Origin: Malaciobacter marinus
Lineage (GTDB): Bacteria; Campylobacterota; Campylobacteria; Campylobacterales; Arcobacteraceae
NCBI RefSeq assembly: GCF_003544855.1
Contig: NZ_CP032101.1
Span: 2,170,001 to 2,234,000, forward strand
Length of the DNA stretch: 64,000 nucleotides
Direction of reading: 5' to 3'
The translations under genes were made by a program, and so were the position numbers. Position 1 is the stretch's first letter. Each line of letters begins with the position of its first letter. Below, piece by piece: positions 20,442 through 28,883 of this stretch. Below the pieces are notes generated by a model, which ran no database searches, was not told the DNA's origin, and saw only the letters and a program-made list of their open reading frames with translations.

Positions 20442-20496
20442 ACTTAACGTTTGACTTCACCGACAGTTTACTGTTCGGTGCAACGATTTGTTAAGA
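20442..20496 (-). other. attC-like integron recombination site behind herA
   Basis: Read in the herA direction, the site starts one base after the stop with TCTTAAC (near the RYYYAAC box) and ends with GTTAAGT (a perfect GTTRRRY box). Between them lie AAATCGTTG, the imperfect stem CACCGAACAGT / ACTGTCGGTG with one extra base on the 5' arm, and AAGTCAAAC. The outer parts follow the aadA-type attC pattern TAACAA-TCGTT and CTCAAGCGTTA closely. A single extrahelical base, paired outer boxes and location directly after a stop codon are all attC features. The stem could also act as a transcription terminator, though it lacks a clean T-run. Confidence 0.68.
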
Positions 20497-20497
20497 G

Positions 20498-22270
20498 TTA
20501 CAGTTCTGTACGCCATAGTAGCTCTAGGTTTACATCTTCACTGTCAGGTTGTTTTACTCTTTCAAGACGATCTATTTGCAGTACCATAGGTAAATCGAAA
20601 GATGTACCTGTAACAATACAACTGCCTTTTGACAAGTTTGGAATCAAACTTCTTGATAAATTGTCTAATGTGCTAATGGTATTATCAAGAAGAAATAAGT
20701 CTCTATCGTTGACCAAGCGGTGAATAAAAAAGTTATGTAGCTGCGATATGATTGTCGGTGAAATATCTGCTGGTCTTTGGCTTGACAGAGTAATAAACAT
20801 ACCGAATTTTCGACCTTCTTTGATTATCTCTTCAAATAATTCTAATCTGTAATCCTTCCAATTTTCATTCTCTCTTGTAGATTGTTGAGACAAAATATTA
20901 TGAGCCTCATCAATAATAAGATGCATTGTCTTATCGGGTGGATTTCCAACAGTATCTTTATGTTGATGATAAAAATGCTTTGCGATAAGAAGTGGCAAAA
21001 CTTTTTTTATTTCCTGATTAGATTTTCTCAAAGAAACAACTGTCAGTAATTTACTTTCAGTTTGATTGTTTTCAATTGAGACCACTTTTTTTAAACTGTT
21101 AAGTGAAGATTCAATCCTTTTTAATAATGGCTGAATATGTTCAAACTGAACATAACCGTATATGAGGTCTCGTATTAATTGTAAGTTTGTTCGGATGACC
21201 AATTCATCAAAAGGATTTAATGTATCAATTGTGATATTGTCAACAGTATTTTGAAAAACATTTGTATAACCTGCACCATCAGCATTAAAATACGTTCCAT
21301 TGCTTTTAAAAGTATTATTTGGATGCCCCATCCATGTAATTTCTTTTAACTTGCTACTGAGCTCAGTGTTATTTAAAATATGTACAATGCTTCTTAATAG
21401 GTCAAGTGTATCTGCTTTTGGTGCTGCTGCAGTAAACACTGCTTTGAATGTTGTTTTAATGTAGTTCAAAAGGCTGTCAGGATTATCAATAAACTTCTTT
21501 CTACCGCTAATGATACGATTTAAAAAAGGTCTCTGTGTATTAGCTGTGGCTTGAAACAAAATACTCAATGTTTCAGAGTTCCAAAACTCGTTTTCATTCA
21601 AAGGAAATTTGTCTTGCCCTTCAGTTTGAGTGTTTAATTGCAAAGTGTTTTTATAATTAGCTTCAGCCAATTGATCAGCTGTATATTCACCATTGAAGTC
21701 CAAAATAACGAATTTGCTCTTATCCCCTATAGATTCTAACTTTTGCTCAAATAGTACAGTATACAGTTTGGCTAACGTATTTGATTTTCCACTACCTGTA
21801 TTCCCAAAGATACCAATATGAGTGTTAAAAAGCTTTTGCCACGGAAGAGATATTGGAATATCTTCCTTCAACATTTTTCCAATTACAAAGCCATTAGACT
21901 GTCCACGACTATAAATCTCGGATATCTTGCTTTCCTTTAAAAGAAAAGCAACATCCTTAATCATTGGAAGGAATTTTATACCTTCGTAAAATTTTTCTTG
22001 CTCATAATAGCCAATAGGTTTAGCTTCTACTTTGCGAATGTAATATTTTTTATTTTCTTCTCCTTCGACCTTGTTTTCATCAAGGTATTCTCCCTCAATG
22101 ATACAAATGATATTTCTAAAACCACGTTGAATAGATATATATTCGCGTATAGATACGCCCTTATATTTGTCTCCGTCATAGTAAAGAGTGTCTTTGCTGG
22201 AATCTTCAAATATTTTGAGCGTAACTTTTACGCCATTTACGGCGATAACTTCACCAATTTTAATCGACAC
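20498..22270 (-). CDS. herA: HerA-type ATPase of a SIR2-HerA defence pair
   Basis: A 590-residue hexameric HerA/FtsK-fold ATPase. The N-terminal HAS barrel is about residues 1-100, Walker A is GNTGSGKSNT at 156-165, VILDFNGEYT follows as in HerA proteins, Walker B is LIIDEAHN at about 450, and SSQRPADISPTIISQL with HRLVNDRDL carries the sensor and arginine-finger region. In characterised SIR2-HerA systems the two proteins form a complex that senses phage and depletes NAD+. Its start overlaps the end of the SIR2 gene by 11 bases. The bases are visibly richer in G and C than the flanks, and an attC-like site follows, so it probably arrived as a gene cassette. Confidence 0.88.
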   Translation of the reverse strand: MSIKIGEVIAVNGVKVTLKIFEDSSKDTLYYDGDKYKGVSIREYISIQRGFRNIICIIEGEYLDENKVEGEENKKYYIRKVEAKPIGYYEQEKFYEGIKFLPMIKDVAFLLKESKISEIYSRGQSNGFVIGKMLKEDIPISLPWQKLFNTHIGIFGNTGSGKSNTLAKLYTVLFEQKLESIGDKSKFVILDFNGEYTADQLAEANYKNTLQLNTQTEGQDKFPLNENEFWNSETLSILFQATANTQRPFLNRIISGRKKFIDNPDSLLNYIKTTFKAVFTAAAPKADTLDLLRSIVHILNNTELSSKLKEITWMGHPNNTFKSNGTYFNADGAGYTNVFQNTVDNITIDTLNPFDELVIRTNLQLIRDLIYGYVQFEHIQPLLKRIESSLNSLKKVVSIENNQTESKLLTVVSLRKSNQEIKKVLPLLIAKHFYHQHKDTVGNPPDKTMHLIIDEAHNILSQQSTRENENWKDYRLELFEEIIKEGRKFGMFITLSSQRPADISPTIISQLHNFFIHRLVNDRDLFLLDNTISTLDNLSRSLIPNLSKGSCIVTGTSFDLPMVLQIDRLERVKQPDSEDVNLELLWRTEL

Positions 22271-23420
22271 GTTGTTGCTCCGGTTCTATTTCTTCTGTAT
22301 TATCAGGGTCAAGAGTAAAAACTTTGTTATTAAATGCAGTAAAGTCCAATGAACCGTCTATAGTGATAAATTCTACATTCCGGTATGCTTTAAAATGCTC
22401 TTTTAGGTTTGAACAGCCTGCTTCACTGTAGCAACAAATAAAAAGTTGTAGCGTAGGATTCGACAGTGATCTTTTAACAAGGTTCAAAATATGCTCGTCG
22501 GCAAAAGAGAATCCAAATGTTATGAATACTGATTTTGGCTTTTCAAGTTCATAACTTAGGAGTCTAAGCATTTGGTAATAGTGTTCCTCAAATACTGTTT
22601 CGTGAAACTTCCACTTTGTAGGGTTAACGATTGGCAGTTTTTGATAGCTCTTTAGAAATTCAGTTCTTGTCTTTTCTCTTATAGTACTTGTACTAAAGTC
22701 ATTTACTCTTTTACTCGGATCTTTTAAAATGTTAGAAAAGTTATTTAGCTTAGTGGTTGTACCTTTACTGATTTTAATCATTCTGTTTTCATTGGGTGTG
22801 GTGTAGTCAACTAGGATATTCTCCTCATCTTTATGCCAATATACTGAGCCATGAAGATGGATTAAATTGATCTGAGGAATTTCGCTTCGATGGTTTCCAA
22901 AAACTCCTTTTTGATACATGGAACTATTGAAGTTCTTGGCGTGTAGATAGCGTCTCTTGAATCCTCTCGTACCATCATTGATTATAAATTCTATTTTTCC
23001 ACTTTGTAAAATATTGTCTGCAGTATGGACAAAACAACCATCATAATTTGTAGTGAAAATATTGCAACTTTTTTCATGATTTTTTCGATGTTCGAGTATT
23101 GTCAGTAAAGTCTCAATGAATTTTTTATAGTTTTCGATTACTGCTTTTTTTGTTGCGTCAGCACCTACAGATTCAATATCGAATGTCATCGCTGGTTCGA
23201 TACATTCCTTATAATAGTGCATGAAAAGTAAGGCATATTTATTTGGTTCTCCTGAGCCTTGTTCAAAAAGTGTTGCAAGTGTTTCAATAGTTTGATCTTC
23301 GCCAGCATTACCTTTTAGATCTACTGCAAGAGTTGGGAAAAGCCCGCAAGATGCTCCAGAGCCGATTAAGAAATTAATATTCTTATCGTAAATATCATTG
23401 ATATTAATTTTTTGACTCAT
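22260..23420 (-). CDS. SIR2-domain NADase of a SIR2-HerA defence pair
   Basis: A 386-residue SIR2-family protein. The NAD+ site shows GSGAS at 20-24, N125 in FTTNYDGC and H190 in LIHLHGSVYW; FGFSFADEHI near 300 closes the Rossmann fold. Such standalone SIR2 proteins hydrolyse NAD+ to stop phage growth and work with the HerA encoded directly downstream, whose start it overlaps. It belongs with that gene to one mobile defence module. The ATG at 23,420 has AAGGGG six bases upstream. Confidence 0.87.
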   Translation of the reverse strand: MSQKININDIYDKNINFLIGSGASCGLFPTLAVDLKGNAGEDQTIETLATLFEQGSGEPNKYALLFMHYYKECIEPAMTFDIESVGADATKKAVIENYKKFIETLLTILEHRKNHEKSCNIFTTNYDGCFVHTADNILQSGKIEFIINDGTRGFKRRYLHAKNFNSSMYQKGVFGNHRSEIPQINLIHLHGSVYWHKDEENILVDYTTPNENRMIKISKGTTTKLNNFSNILKDPSKRVNDFSTSTIREKTRTEFLKSYQKLPIVNPTKWKFHETVFEEHYYQMLRLLSYELEKPKSVFITFGFSFADEHILNLVKRSLSNPTLQLFICCYSEAGCSNLKEHFKAYRNVEFITIDGSLDFTAFNNKVFTLDPDNTEEIEPEQQRVD

Positions 23421-24043
23421 TCTACCCCTTTATTTTTTGATATTATTTTAAATAACTTATGGCAACATCCTAGCAGTGTTTATTGTTACATTAGTACTTA
23501 GATTTACATTTAGACTTAATGCTAAAGAAAGAGCTAAGTTGTATTTTATTCCTGTTAGGACTTTATTTTTGGAGCTGAAAATTCTTCTGTATTTTTTTGT
23601 CTTGCATTATATTTCCTTTATTATATTTATTAGTTGGTATATTTCTATACAACATTTTCGGATTTTTTACTGCAAGGTGTTGCTCCAGACCTTTTGAGGC
23701 TCCCCTAAATTATTTCAAGTAAAGTAATTATATATAAAAGATAATTAATATTTATATATCTTAAATAAAAACAACTGATACATGAAGTTTAATCTGTTAA
23801 CAGAAAAAAGATAAATTAAAAAATAAGTTCAAGAACCTGTAATATTTGGCACAATTTGACTAAATAAACTTAAGATACTAAAGTTCTAAGATTATTGGTT
23901 ACTAACACAAAACTCTGAACAATCCCTGAAGAGATATTTAATAGAAAACTTTATGTAATCTATTAAAACCTCTGATTATAGATATATTATGTATTTTCAC
24001 ATTTGTTAAGTTAAAAATAACTTAGTAGCTTTTTAAAACTATT
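23421..24043. other. Long AT-rich spacer, no supported gene
   Basis: About 620 bases between endA and the SIR2 gene. A 73-codon frame at 23,476-23,697 is hydrophobic, lacks a ribosome site and resembles no family, so I do not call it. The first 280 bases share the less AT-rich texture of the SIR2-HerA module and probably came with it; a texture change near 23,710 may mark the edge of that insert. The short dyad AAGTTAAAAATAACTT at about 24,007-24,022 lies downstream of endA and may be part of its terminator. Confidence 0.35.
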
Positions 24044-24736
24044 TTATTTAATATAAGAATTACTATTCCCCTGAATTTTCTGAATTCTTTTATTTTTAAC
24101 TCTTTCCCACTCAGAAACTGGATCTTGCTTGTCCCAAGCTTCCATCATCTTTCTTTCTTGTTTAGATAGTCTTACATTGTATTTATCAGACATATAAAAG
24201 TATACTCTTGCAATATTACCTCTAATATCTTCTTTTGGATATGCTCTTTTAGCTTTAAAATCAACTTCAAATTGACAGTTACCATATTGTGTAGCTTTTG
24301 GTATATTAGCACCATATCTATAATTACTTCTATCTCCATTTACTTCACCAATAGCAGGAACTAAGTTATGCATATCAGCTTCCATAGCTTTAAATGTTTT
24401 ATCTTTTCTACAAGCTTTTCGTCCTCCCTCTCGCCAACAAGGAAGATGTTTTCCAAAGTTATGAGCAGGCATTATATGTTCCCATTCCACTCTTTTAGCT
24501 CTTGTATTTATTTTCCCACTTTTATAATATTTATTTCTTGGAGTGTAATATTTTTTATCTTGGATTATAAGAGTTTTTTCTTTACCATTTACTCTTTTTA
24601 TTTCATAGGGATTTTCACAATAAAAAGTAATCTTATTATCATGATAAACTTTTTTAAGTAGTAATTTTTTAGATTTTGAAAAAGATGCTGCATTTAAAGA
24701 TAATGTAATTGTTAGAAAAGCTATTAGTAATCTCAT
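24044..24736 (-). CDS. Secreted endonuclease I (EndA/Dns family)
   Basis: A 230-residue DNase with an N-terminal signal peptide (MRLLIAFLTITLSLNAAS, cleavage after about residue 17). The beta-beta-alpha metal motif VEWEHIMPAHNFG at about 83-96 carries the catalytic histidine, and ADMHNLVPAIGEVNGDRSNYRY is the second family signature. It should act in the periplasm or outside the cell on double-stranded DNA. Homologues carried on integrated elements in Vibrio and Campylobacter block natural transformation, so this cargo may do the same. Its start overlaps a 38-codon upstream gene (ATGA). Confidence 0.9.
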   Translation of the reverse strand: MRLLIAFLTITLSLNAASFSKSKKLLLKKVYHDNKITFYCENPYEIKRVNGKEKTLIIQDKKYYTPRNKYYKSGKINTRAKRVEWEHIMPAHNFGKHLPCWREGGRKACRKDKTFKAMEADMHNLVPAIGEVNGDRSNYRYGANIPKATQYGNCQFEVDFKAKRAYPKEDIRGNIARVYFYMSDKYNVRLSKQERKMMEAWDKQDPVSEWERVKNKRIQKIQGNSNSYIK

Positions 24737-24849
24737 TTTATAACCTTAATTTCTGTAGCATACTTTTCCATACCCTTTACATTTTTAATTATATTCTCTT
24801 TAATATCAAGTTGTTTTAGTTTTTTCTCTGTATTAGTAACAAATGCCAT
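24733..24849 (-). CDS. 38-residue protein coupled to endA
   Basis: A short frame starts with ATG at 24,849, preceded by AAAAGGC, and stops at TGA overlapping the endA start in an ATGA junction. The product begins MAFVTNTEKKLKQLDI and is basic and helical, with no signal peptide and no recognised family. Start, ribosome site and coupling support translation. It may simply set endA translation, or it could be a cytoplasmic partner; I cannot tell which. Confidence 0.5.
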   Translation of the reverse strand: MAFVTNTEKKLKQLDIKENIIKNVKGMEKYATEIKVIK

Positions 24850-24879
24850 ATGTAGCCTTTTAAAATATATTATATTGAT

Positions 24880-25281
24880 TTAGTTAGGATAAATAGTATA
24901 CCCAACATTAGATTTATTATTTAACATATTATAATAAGTTTTATCTCTAATTTGTTTTATAACATTTCTAACTGTAAATATAGAAAATTTATTTTTTTCC
25001 CAACATTTTTCATAAAGTTCTTCAGCAGATATTTTTTCTGTATTATTATTTATTAAATAAGTAATTATATTTTTTTGAGTTTTGGTAAGTTTAATTTCTT
25101 CATCTTTTTTATTAAATAACTTATCTGAATAAAGTTCATAATAAAAACCTTTTCCTAAATCATATTTACCTTCAATATCTTTAAGGACTAAAGAAGTTAA
25201 ATATTCATAAAAAGATTGTTTCTTTTCTTTTAGTTTATTAGTAAGCTTTTGTTGTTGTTCATCAGTTAAGTTTAAATTCAT
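24880..25281 (-). CDS. Winged-helix DNA-binding protein, OmpR/PhoB type
   Basis: A 133-residue protein without a receiver domain. The N-terminus (TDEQQQKLTNKLKEKKQSFYEYLTSLVLKDI) is helical. Residues about 60-131 form an OmpR-type winged helix: KLTKTQKNIITYLINNN, ISAEELYEKCW, FTVRNVIKQIRDK (recognition helix) and SNVGYTIYP (wing). It probably regulates nearby cargo. Six ATCTATA/TATAGAT heptamers lie just upstream of it (25,393-25,504) and could be its operator. A tyrosine recombinase is the next gene upstream on the same strand. Confidence 0.72.
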   Translation of the reverse strand: MNLNLTDEQQQKLTNKLKEKKQSFYEYLTSLVLKDIEGKYDLGKGFYYELYSDKLFNKKDEEIKLTKTQKNIITYLINNNTEKISAEELYEKCWEKNKFSIFTVRNVIKQIRDKTYYNMLNNKSNVGYTIYPN

Positions 25282-25392
25282 GAATAAAATTCTCTTAAAA
25301 ATATAAAATAATTTAATTGTATATAAAGTATCTTTATAGAGTGCTTACTACAATAGTGAAGATTTACTGATTAAATATATTTCTTTTACTAG

Positions 25393-25504
25393 TATAGATT
25401 ATTTAAGGGTATTCCTTAAATCTATAAAATTTATAGATAGTAAAATCTATATAAAATATTATCTATAAAAAAGGTAGATATTGATGTCTATCTTTTTTAT
25501 AGAT
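25393..25504. promoter_or_regulatory. Cluster of dyads with six ATCTATA/TATAGAT heptamers
   Basis: The heptamer TATAGAT or its complement occurs at 25,393, 25,420, 25,432, 25,445, 25,461 and 25,498. They form a perfect palindrome ATCTATAAA-A-TTTATAGAT (25,420-25,438) and an 18-bp-arm hairpin (25,461-25,478 with 25,487-25,504, one G-T mismatch). A further dyad ATTTAAGG/CCTTAAAT spans 25,401-25,421. The hairpin may terminate the recombinase transcript; the repeats may bind the winged-helix protein or the recombinase. Confidence 0.5.
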
Positions 25505-25602
25505 TTTAGTAAAATGAGTATATAATTGTCAAGTGTAATCAAAAATACACCACTTCGTATCATCTATTTATTAGAAATATCTAACAATCCAGATTTTCTT
25601 TT

Positions 25603-26541
25603 TTACTTTAAAAATTCAAAATTTTTTCTTGGATGCTTTGATTTTAATATTTTTCGTTGATGCTTTAAATTAACTTTTGTGTAAATTTCTGTTGTAGAGA
25701 TAGAAGAATGACCTAGCATATTTTGTATATATCTAATATCAACTCCTTCTTCTAAAAGTAAAGTTGCAAAAGAGTGCCTAAACATATGTGGAGTTAGATG
25801 TTTACTTGTGAATACTGTTTTTTCATATTTATTAATCATCAATCTAATTGATTGTTCTGATATTTTATTTCCTAATCGATTTACTAGAAAAAAATGAATT
25901 TTATTTATATCTTCATAAAATAATTTGTAATACTCTTTTAAAAGTTTTTTTACTTCAAAATCACATACTTGAATAATTCTTTCTTTATCACCTTTACCTT
26001 TTATTTTAATTATTCCTATATTAATGTCTATATCTTGATCTAAGATATTTGACAATTCAGATACTCTAACACCTGTACTAAAAAGTAATTCAATGATAAC
26101 AATATCTCTAACTAATGCTTTGTATGCATATGATTGTTTTTCTTTAAAATTTATTTTAATTTTATACAAGTATGAAAGAAGCTTTTTTACATCTCTTAAT
26201 TCTATAGTCTTTGGAAGTCTAATAGGTTCTTTAATAGCTATTTTTAATTTGTTAAATGGATTAATATCTATAATATCTTCATAATCTAGATAGTTAAAAA
26301 AAGCTTTTATAACAGCAATCTTTCTTTTTATAGTTTTTGCTTTAAGATTAAAAGCATATAAATTTCCAATATACTCTTTAATTAAATGTTTATCAATCTC
26401 TAAAATTTTCAAATATTTAAAATTTTTGTATTCTATGAATTGATTTAAATCTATTGAATATGCATTAAGTGTTTTTTCACTTAAATTCTTTTCATACTTA
26501 CAATGAAATTCAAAATTTATTATTAATTTAGTTAGTAACAA
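25603..26541 (-). CDS. Tyrosine recombinase, XerC/D/H-like
   Basis: A 312-residue site-specific recombinase. The core-binding domain is residues 1-100. The catalytic residues R159 (FSTGVRVSEL), K182 or K184, H252 and R255 (TPHMFRHSFATLL), H278 (MLGHSSISTT) and Y287 (EIYTKV) are all present, so it should be active. Its size and simple two-domain build resemble Xer proteins and invertases rather than phage integrases with an arm domain. It lies 164 bases from one of two 25-bp inverted repeats that bracket the neighbouring restriction-modification operon, which makes it a good candidate for acting on them. Confidence 0.9.
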   Translation of the reverse strand: MLLTKLIINFEFHCKYEKNLSEKTLNAYSIDLNQFIEYKNFKYLKILEIDKHLIKEYIGNLYAFNLKAKTIKRKIAVIKAFFNYLDYEDIIDINPFNKLKIAIKEPIRLPKTIELRDVKKLLSYLYKIKINFKEKQSYAYKALVRDIVIIELLFSTGVRVSELSNILDQDIDINIGIIKIKGKGDKERIIQVCDFEVKKLLKEYYKLFYEDINKIHFFLVNRLGNKISEQSIRLMINKYEKTVFTSKHLTPHMFRHSFATLLLEEGVDIRYIQNMLGHSSISTTEIYTKVNLKHQRKILKSKHPRKNFEFLK

Positions 26542-26601
26542 AATATAATCCTTTTTTATTGGGATTATATTTAAATTAATATTTTATTACTCCATAATAA
26601 A

Positions 26602-26642
26602 GAGAAGAAACTACAAAATTATTAATTTTATAGTTTCTTCTA
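26602..26642. terminator. Hairpin between the recombinase and the restriction-modification operon
   Basis: An inverted repeat AGAAGAAACTA ... TAGTTTCTTCT with further AT pairing inside (AAAATTA/TAATTTT) and a T-rich tail. It lies just upstream of the recombinase start and downstream of the restriction-modification operon, so it probably stops read-through from that operon into the recombinase gene. Confidence 0.6.
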
Positions 26643-26705
26643 TTCTTTTATTTTTTATAAAGTAAGCCCTAAAAATAGACTCTTTTAAGAAAAGTAATTA
26701 ACTTG

Positions 26706-26730
26706 TGAACAATCGATAATAAAGAATTAT
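26706..26730 (+). repeat. 25-bp inverted repeat, copy 1 (downstream of nuclease gene)
   Basis: The repeat begins TGAACAATCGATAATAAAG and ends GAATTAT. Its exact reverse complement lies at 28,884-28,908. This copy lies 18 bases beyond the stop of the DUF262-HNH gene. Bases outside the 25 do not match between the two copies, so the repeat has sharp edges. The half AATAAAGAAT also pairs with ATTCTTTATT at 26,744-26,753 to form a small hairpin. Confidence 0.9.
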
Positions 26731-26748
26731 ATACTATTTATAGATTCT

Positions 26749-27852
26749 TTATTTTCCAGATTTTGCTCGGTTACAATCTTTACAAAGCATTTGACAGTTT
26801 TCTTCTATTGTTTTGCCACCTTCATGCCAAGGTGTAATATGGTCCCCCTCCATTTGGTCAATTGGAAAATATTTATTACATTTAACACAAATACCTTTTT
26901 GGATTTCATAAACTTTTTGTTTAACAGCATCTGAAAATACACGTATTGAAAGATAATTTTCATTACGTGTTAATATATAAGGATATATTCCACTTTTCTT
27001 TTGTACTTCATCGTCTAAAACTAATTGTGCAATTTCATTTTCAAGTTTACTAGTATCATATATAGTATCTTTAAATTCATTGTATAATGTTCCCCAATCA
27101 ACACTTTTCATAAATTTTTCTCTTTTATTTGGAAAAGTGGTTTCAATCCAGGATATAACACTTTGAAAATATATCCAAAGAGCATTGGCATTTGGATCAT
27201 GCTGATGATCTTTCATATACTGTTCAATATCGTTATTATTTATCCATTTTATTGCTGTTTCTAAATATTCTTGTCTATTAACTTTTCCACTTATATAACT
27301 ACTAGCTATTCCTTTTGCAGGACAATTACTTTTACTGAAATATCTTTTTGCATCAGAAACCCATGGCCCAGAAAAAACTGCATTTCTTAATTCTTGATTT
27401 GATAACTTTTCGCCAGCAATATTGATAGTTTCAAACCACTTTAATTTTTCACTATCTTCTCCACTACACAGATAAACCATTAGCTTATAATTTAAAATTC
27501 TTTTCTTTTCATCTTCTTGAAGATTATGAAAAGCTCGAGGTTGAGAAAAACCACCAATACTGACAGAAAAATCTCCTTCCACATATTGACATATAGAGAT
27601 AGTACGTTGTTGTCCATCAATGACTTCATATTTTCCATCTTCTTTAACAGCCCAGTACATTACATTTAAAGGAAAATTTTTTATAATAGTATCTATTACA
27701 GCATTTCTTTGTTTATCTGCATAAACAAATTCTCTTTGATATGGTGGACGAATATCTAACTTTCTATCATAACTAAAAACACCATTTTCTTCATTATCTT
27801 CGTAGCCTTTTGTAAGTTCTTCAATAGTTATTTCTTTTAGCTCAATATTCAT
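26749..27852 (-). CDS. DUF262-HNH nuclease, likely restriction enzyme
   Basis: A 367-residue protein. The N-terminal DUF262 (ParB/GmrS-like) domain shows RPPYQREFVY at 35-44 and EVIDGQQRTIS at about 76-86, the latter typical of the DGQQR family. The C-terminal HNH nuclease (about 315-367) shows CVKC, the GDHITPWHEGG catalytic histidines and CKDC zinc knuckles. It overlaps the methylase gene by 4 bases, so the pair is coupled and reads as a restriction-modification system in which this protein cuts unmodified DNA. GmrSD-like activity on modified DNA is an alternative, but a partner methylase argues against it. Confidence 0.8.
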   Translation of the reverse strand: MNIELKEITIEELTKGYEDNEENGVFSYDRKLDIRPPYQREFVYADKQRNAVIDTIIKNFPLNVMYWAVKEDGKYEVIDGQQRTISICQYVEGDFSVSIGGFSQPRAFHNLQEDEKKRILNYKLMVYLCSGEDSEKLKWFETINIAGEKLSNQELRNAVFSGPWVSDAKRYFSKSNCPAKGIASSYISGKVNRQEYLETAIKWINNNDIEQYMKDHQHDPNANALWIYFQSVISWIETTFPNKREKFMKSVDWGTLYNEFKDTIYDTSKLENEIAQLVLDDEVQKKSGIYPYILTRNENYLSIRVFSDAVKQKVYEIQKGICVKCNKYFPIDQMEGDHITPWHEGGKTIEENCQMLCKDCNRAKSGK

Positions 27853-28871
27853 AATCTTTTATTCCTTACTAATATTCTTGCGTATTTTTGTTTTCCATCA
27901 ATAATCCCCCGGTGTTTTTTTTTGACATCAGTTCGCAAAGATTCAACTTCTTTAGATATATCTCCACTATGGGTTTGACCTAAAATTTCAAATTGATTTG
28001 GATTATATTTACTTAGAAAAGTTACAGGTACACCCATAACACCATCATAATCCATTGGAATATCTGCTACTTTATCAACATTAATTGCAGAATAATTTTC
28101 ATAATTTGCATAGTCTTTTTTATTATATGGTTTATATAAGATTAAATCTTCATGCCTTTTTGCTATATCTAAGTTTGTATACCAACATATATTTCCTAAA
28201 CTTCGCCATTTTTGTCCAGTTTCATCTTGACGATATCTTGTTTTTCTTGCTTCATAATGGCTTGGAACTTTAAATTCCATATCTCCACTTTTATAACCCA
28301 ACCATATTTTATTTTCTTTAATTAAGGAAAATGTCTCTTTAGTTGTTGCAGCATTTTGATTTCCAATAATTAAAAATTTTTTATCATATTCTATGAGTTG
28401 AGCTATATATTCACGAAATAGAGAAAAGGGAGGATTTGTAACTACTATATCTGCTTGTTTTAATAACTCAATACTTTCTTCACTTCTAAAATCACCATCT
28501 CCTTTTAAATAATTTACTCCTATTTCTTGTATATCTGGAATACTATTATTATTTTTATCACCACTATATTCCAAGTAAATTGCTTGTTTAGAATCACTTT
28601 TGGTAAATAGATCCATATCTTGATTTTGATAACATGTTGTTATAAGTTTTTTAAGACCCAACTTCTCAAAATTATACGAAAAATAGTGAAAAAAATTACT
28701 AACTCTTGGATCATCACAATTACAATAAACTACTTTATTTTTAAAGTGTTTTTTATAATATTTTAACTCTTTTTCTATATCTGTTAATTGAGTATAAAAT
28801 TCATCTTCCTTATTTACTTTTGCTTTATGTAAATTTTTGTTCAAATCTTTTTTATTCAGTTTTGTCATCAT
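27849..28871 (-). CDS. Adenine-specific DNA methyltransferase, EcoRI family
   Basis: A 340-residue N6-adenine methylase with the catalytic NPPF motif at 146-149 (DIVVTNPPFSLFREY). The early KEDEFYTQLTDIEKELKYY and VVYCNCDDPRVSNFF are hallmarks of the EcoRI-methylase family. It should protect host sites from the DUF262-HNH nuclease encoded directly downstream. The start is ATG at 28,871, a second ATG follows at once, and AAGGAC precedes it. A 25-bp inverted repeat lies 12 bases upstream and an extended -10 box lies just beyond it. The recognition site cannot be inferred. Confidence 0.87.
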   Translation of the reverse strand: MMTKLNKKDLNKNLHKAKVNKEDEFYTQLTDIEKELKYYKKHFKNKVVYCNCDDPRVSNFFHYFSYNFEKLGLKKLITTCYQNQDMDLFTKSDSKQAIYLEYSGDKNNNSIPDIQEIGVNYLKGDGDFRSEESIELLKQADIVVTNPPFSLFREYIAQLIEYDKKFLIIGNQNAATTKETFSLIKENKIWLGYKSGDMEFKVPSHYEARKTRYRQDETGQKWRSLGNICWYTNLDIAKRHEDLILYKPYNKKDYANYENYSAINVDKVADIPMDYDGVMGVPVTFLSKYNPNQFEILGQTHSGDISKEVESLRTDVKKKHRGIIDGKQKYARILVRNKRL

Positions 28872-28883
28872 TGTCCTTGCATG

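Noticed and set aside
23476-23697. 73-codon hydrophobic reading frame beside the SIR2 gene
   Set aside because: No ribosome site, no family likeness, runs opposite to the flanking genes and looks like T-rich non-coding sequence.
23440-23720. Possible second attC site upstream of SIR2
   Set aside because: GTTGCC and GTTATTT boxes occur, but I could not find a matching inverse core with paired inner boxes at a fitting distance.
25603-26541. Reading the tyrosine recombinase as the integrase that brought in the whole island
   Set aside because: The island ends are Tn7-type with a 5-bp duplication and TnsAB; the recombinase lies well inside and next to its own inverted repeats.
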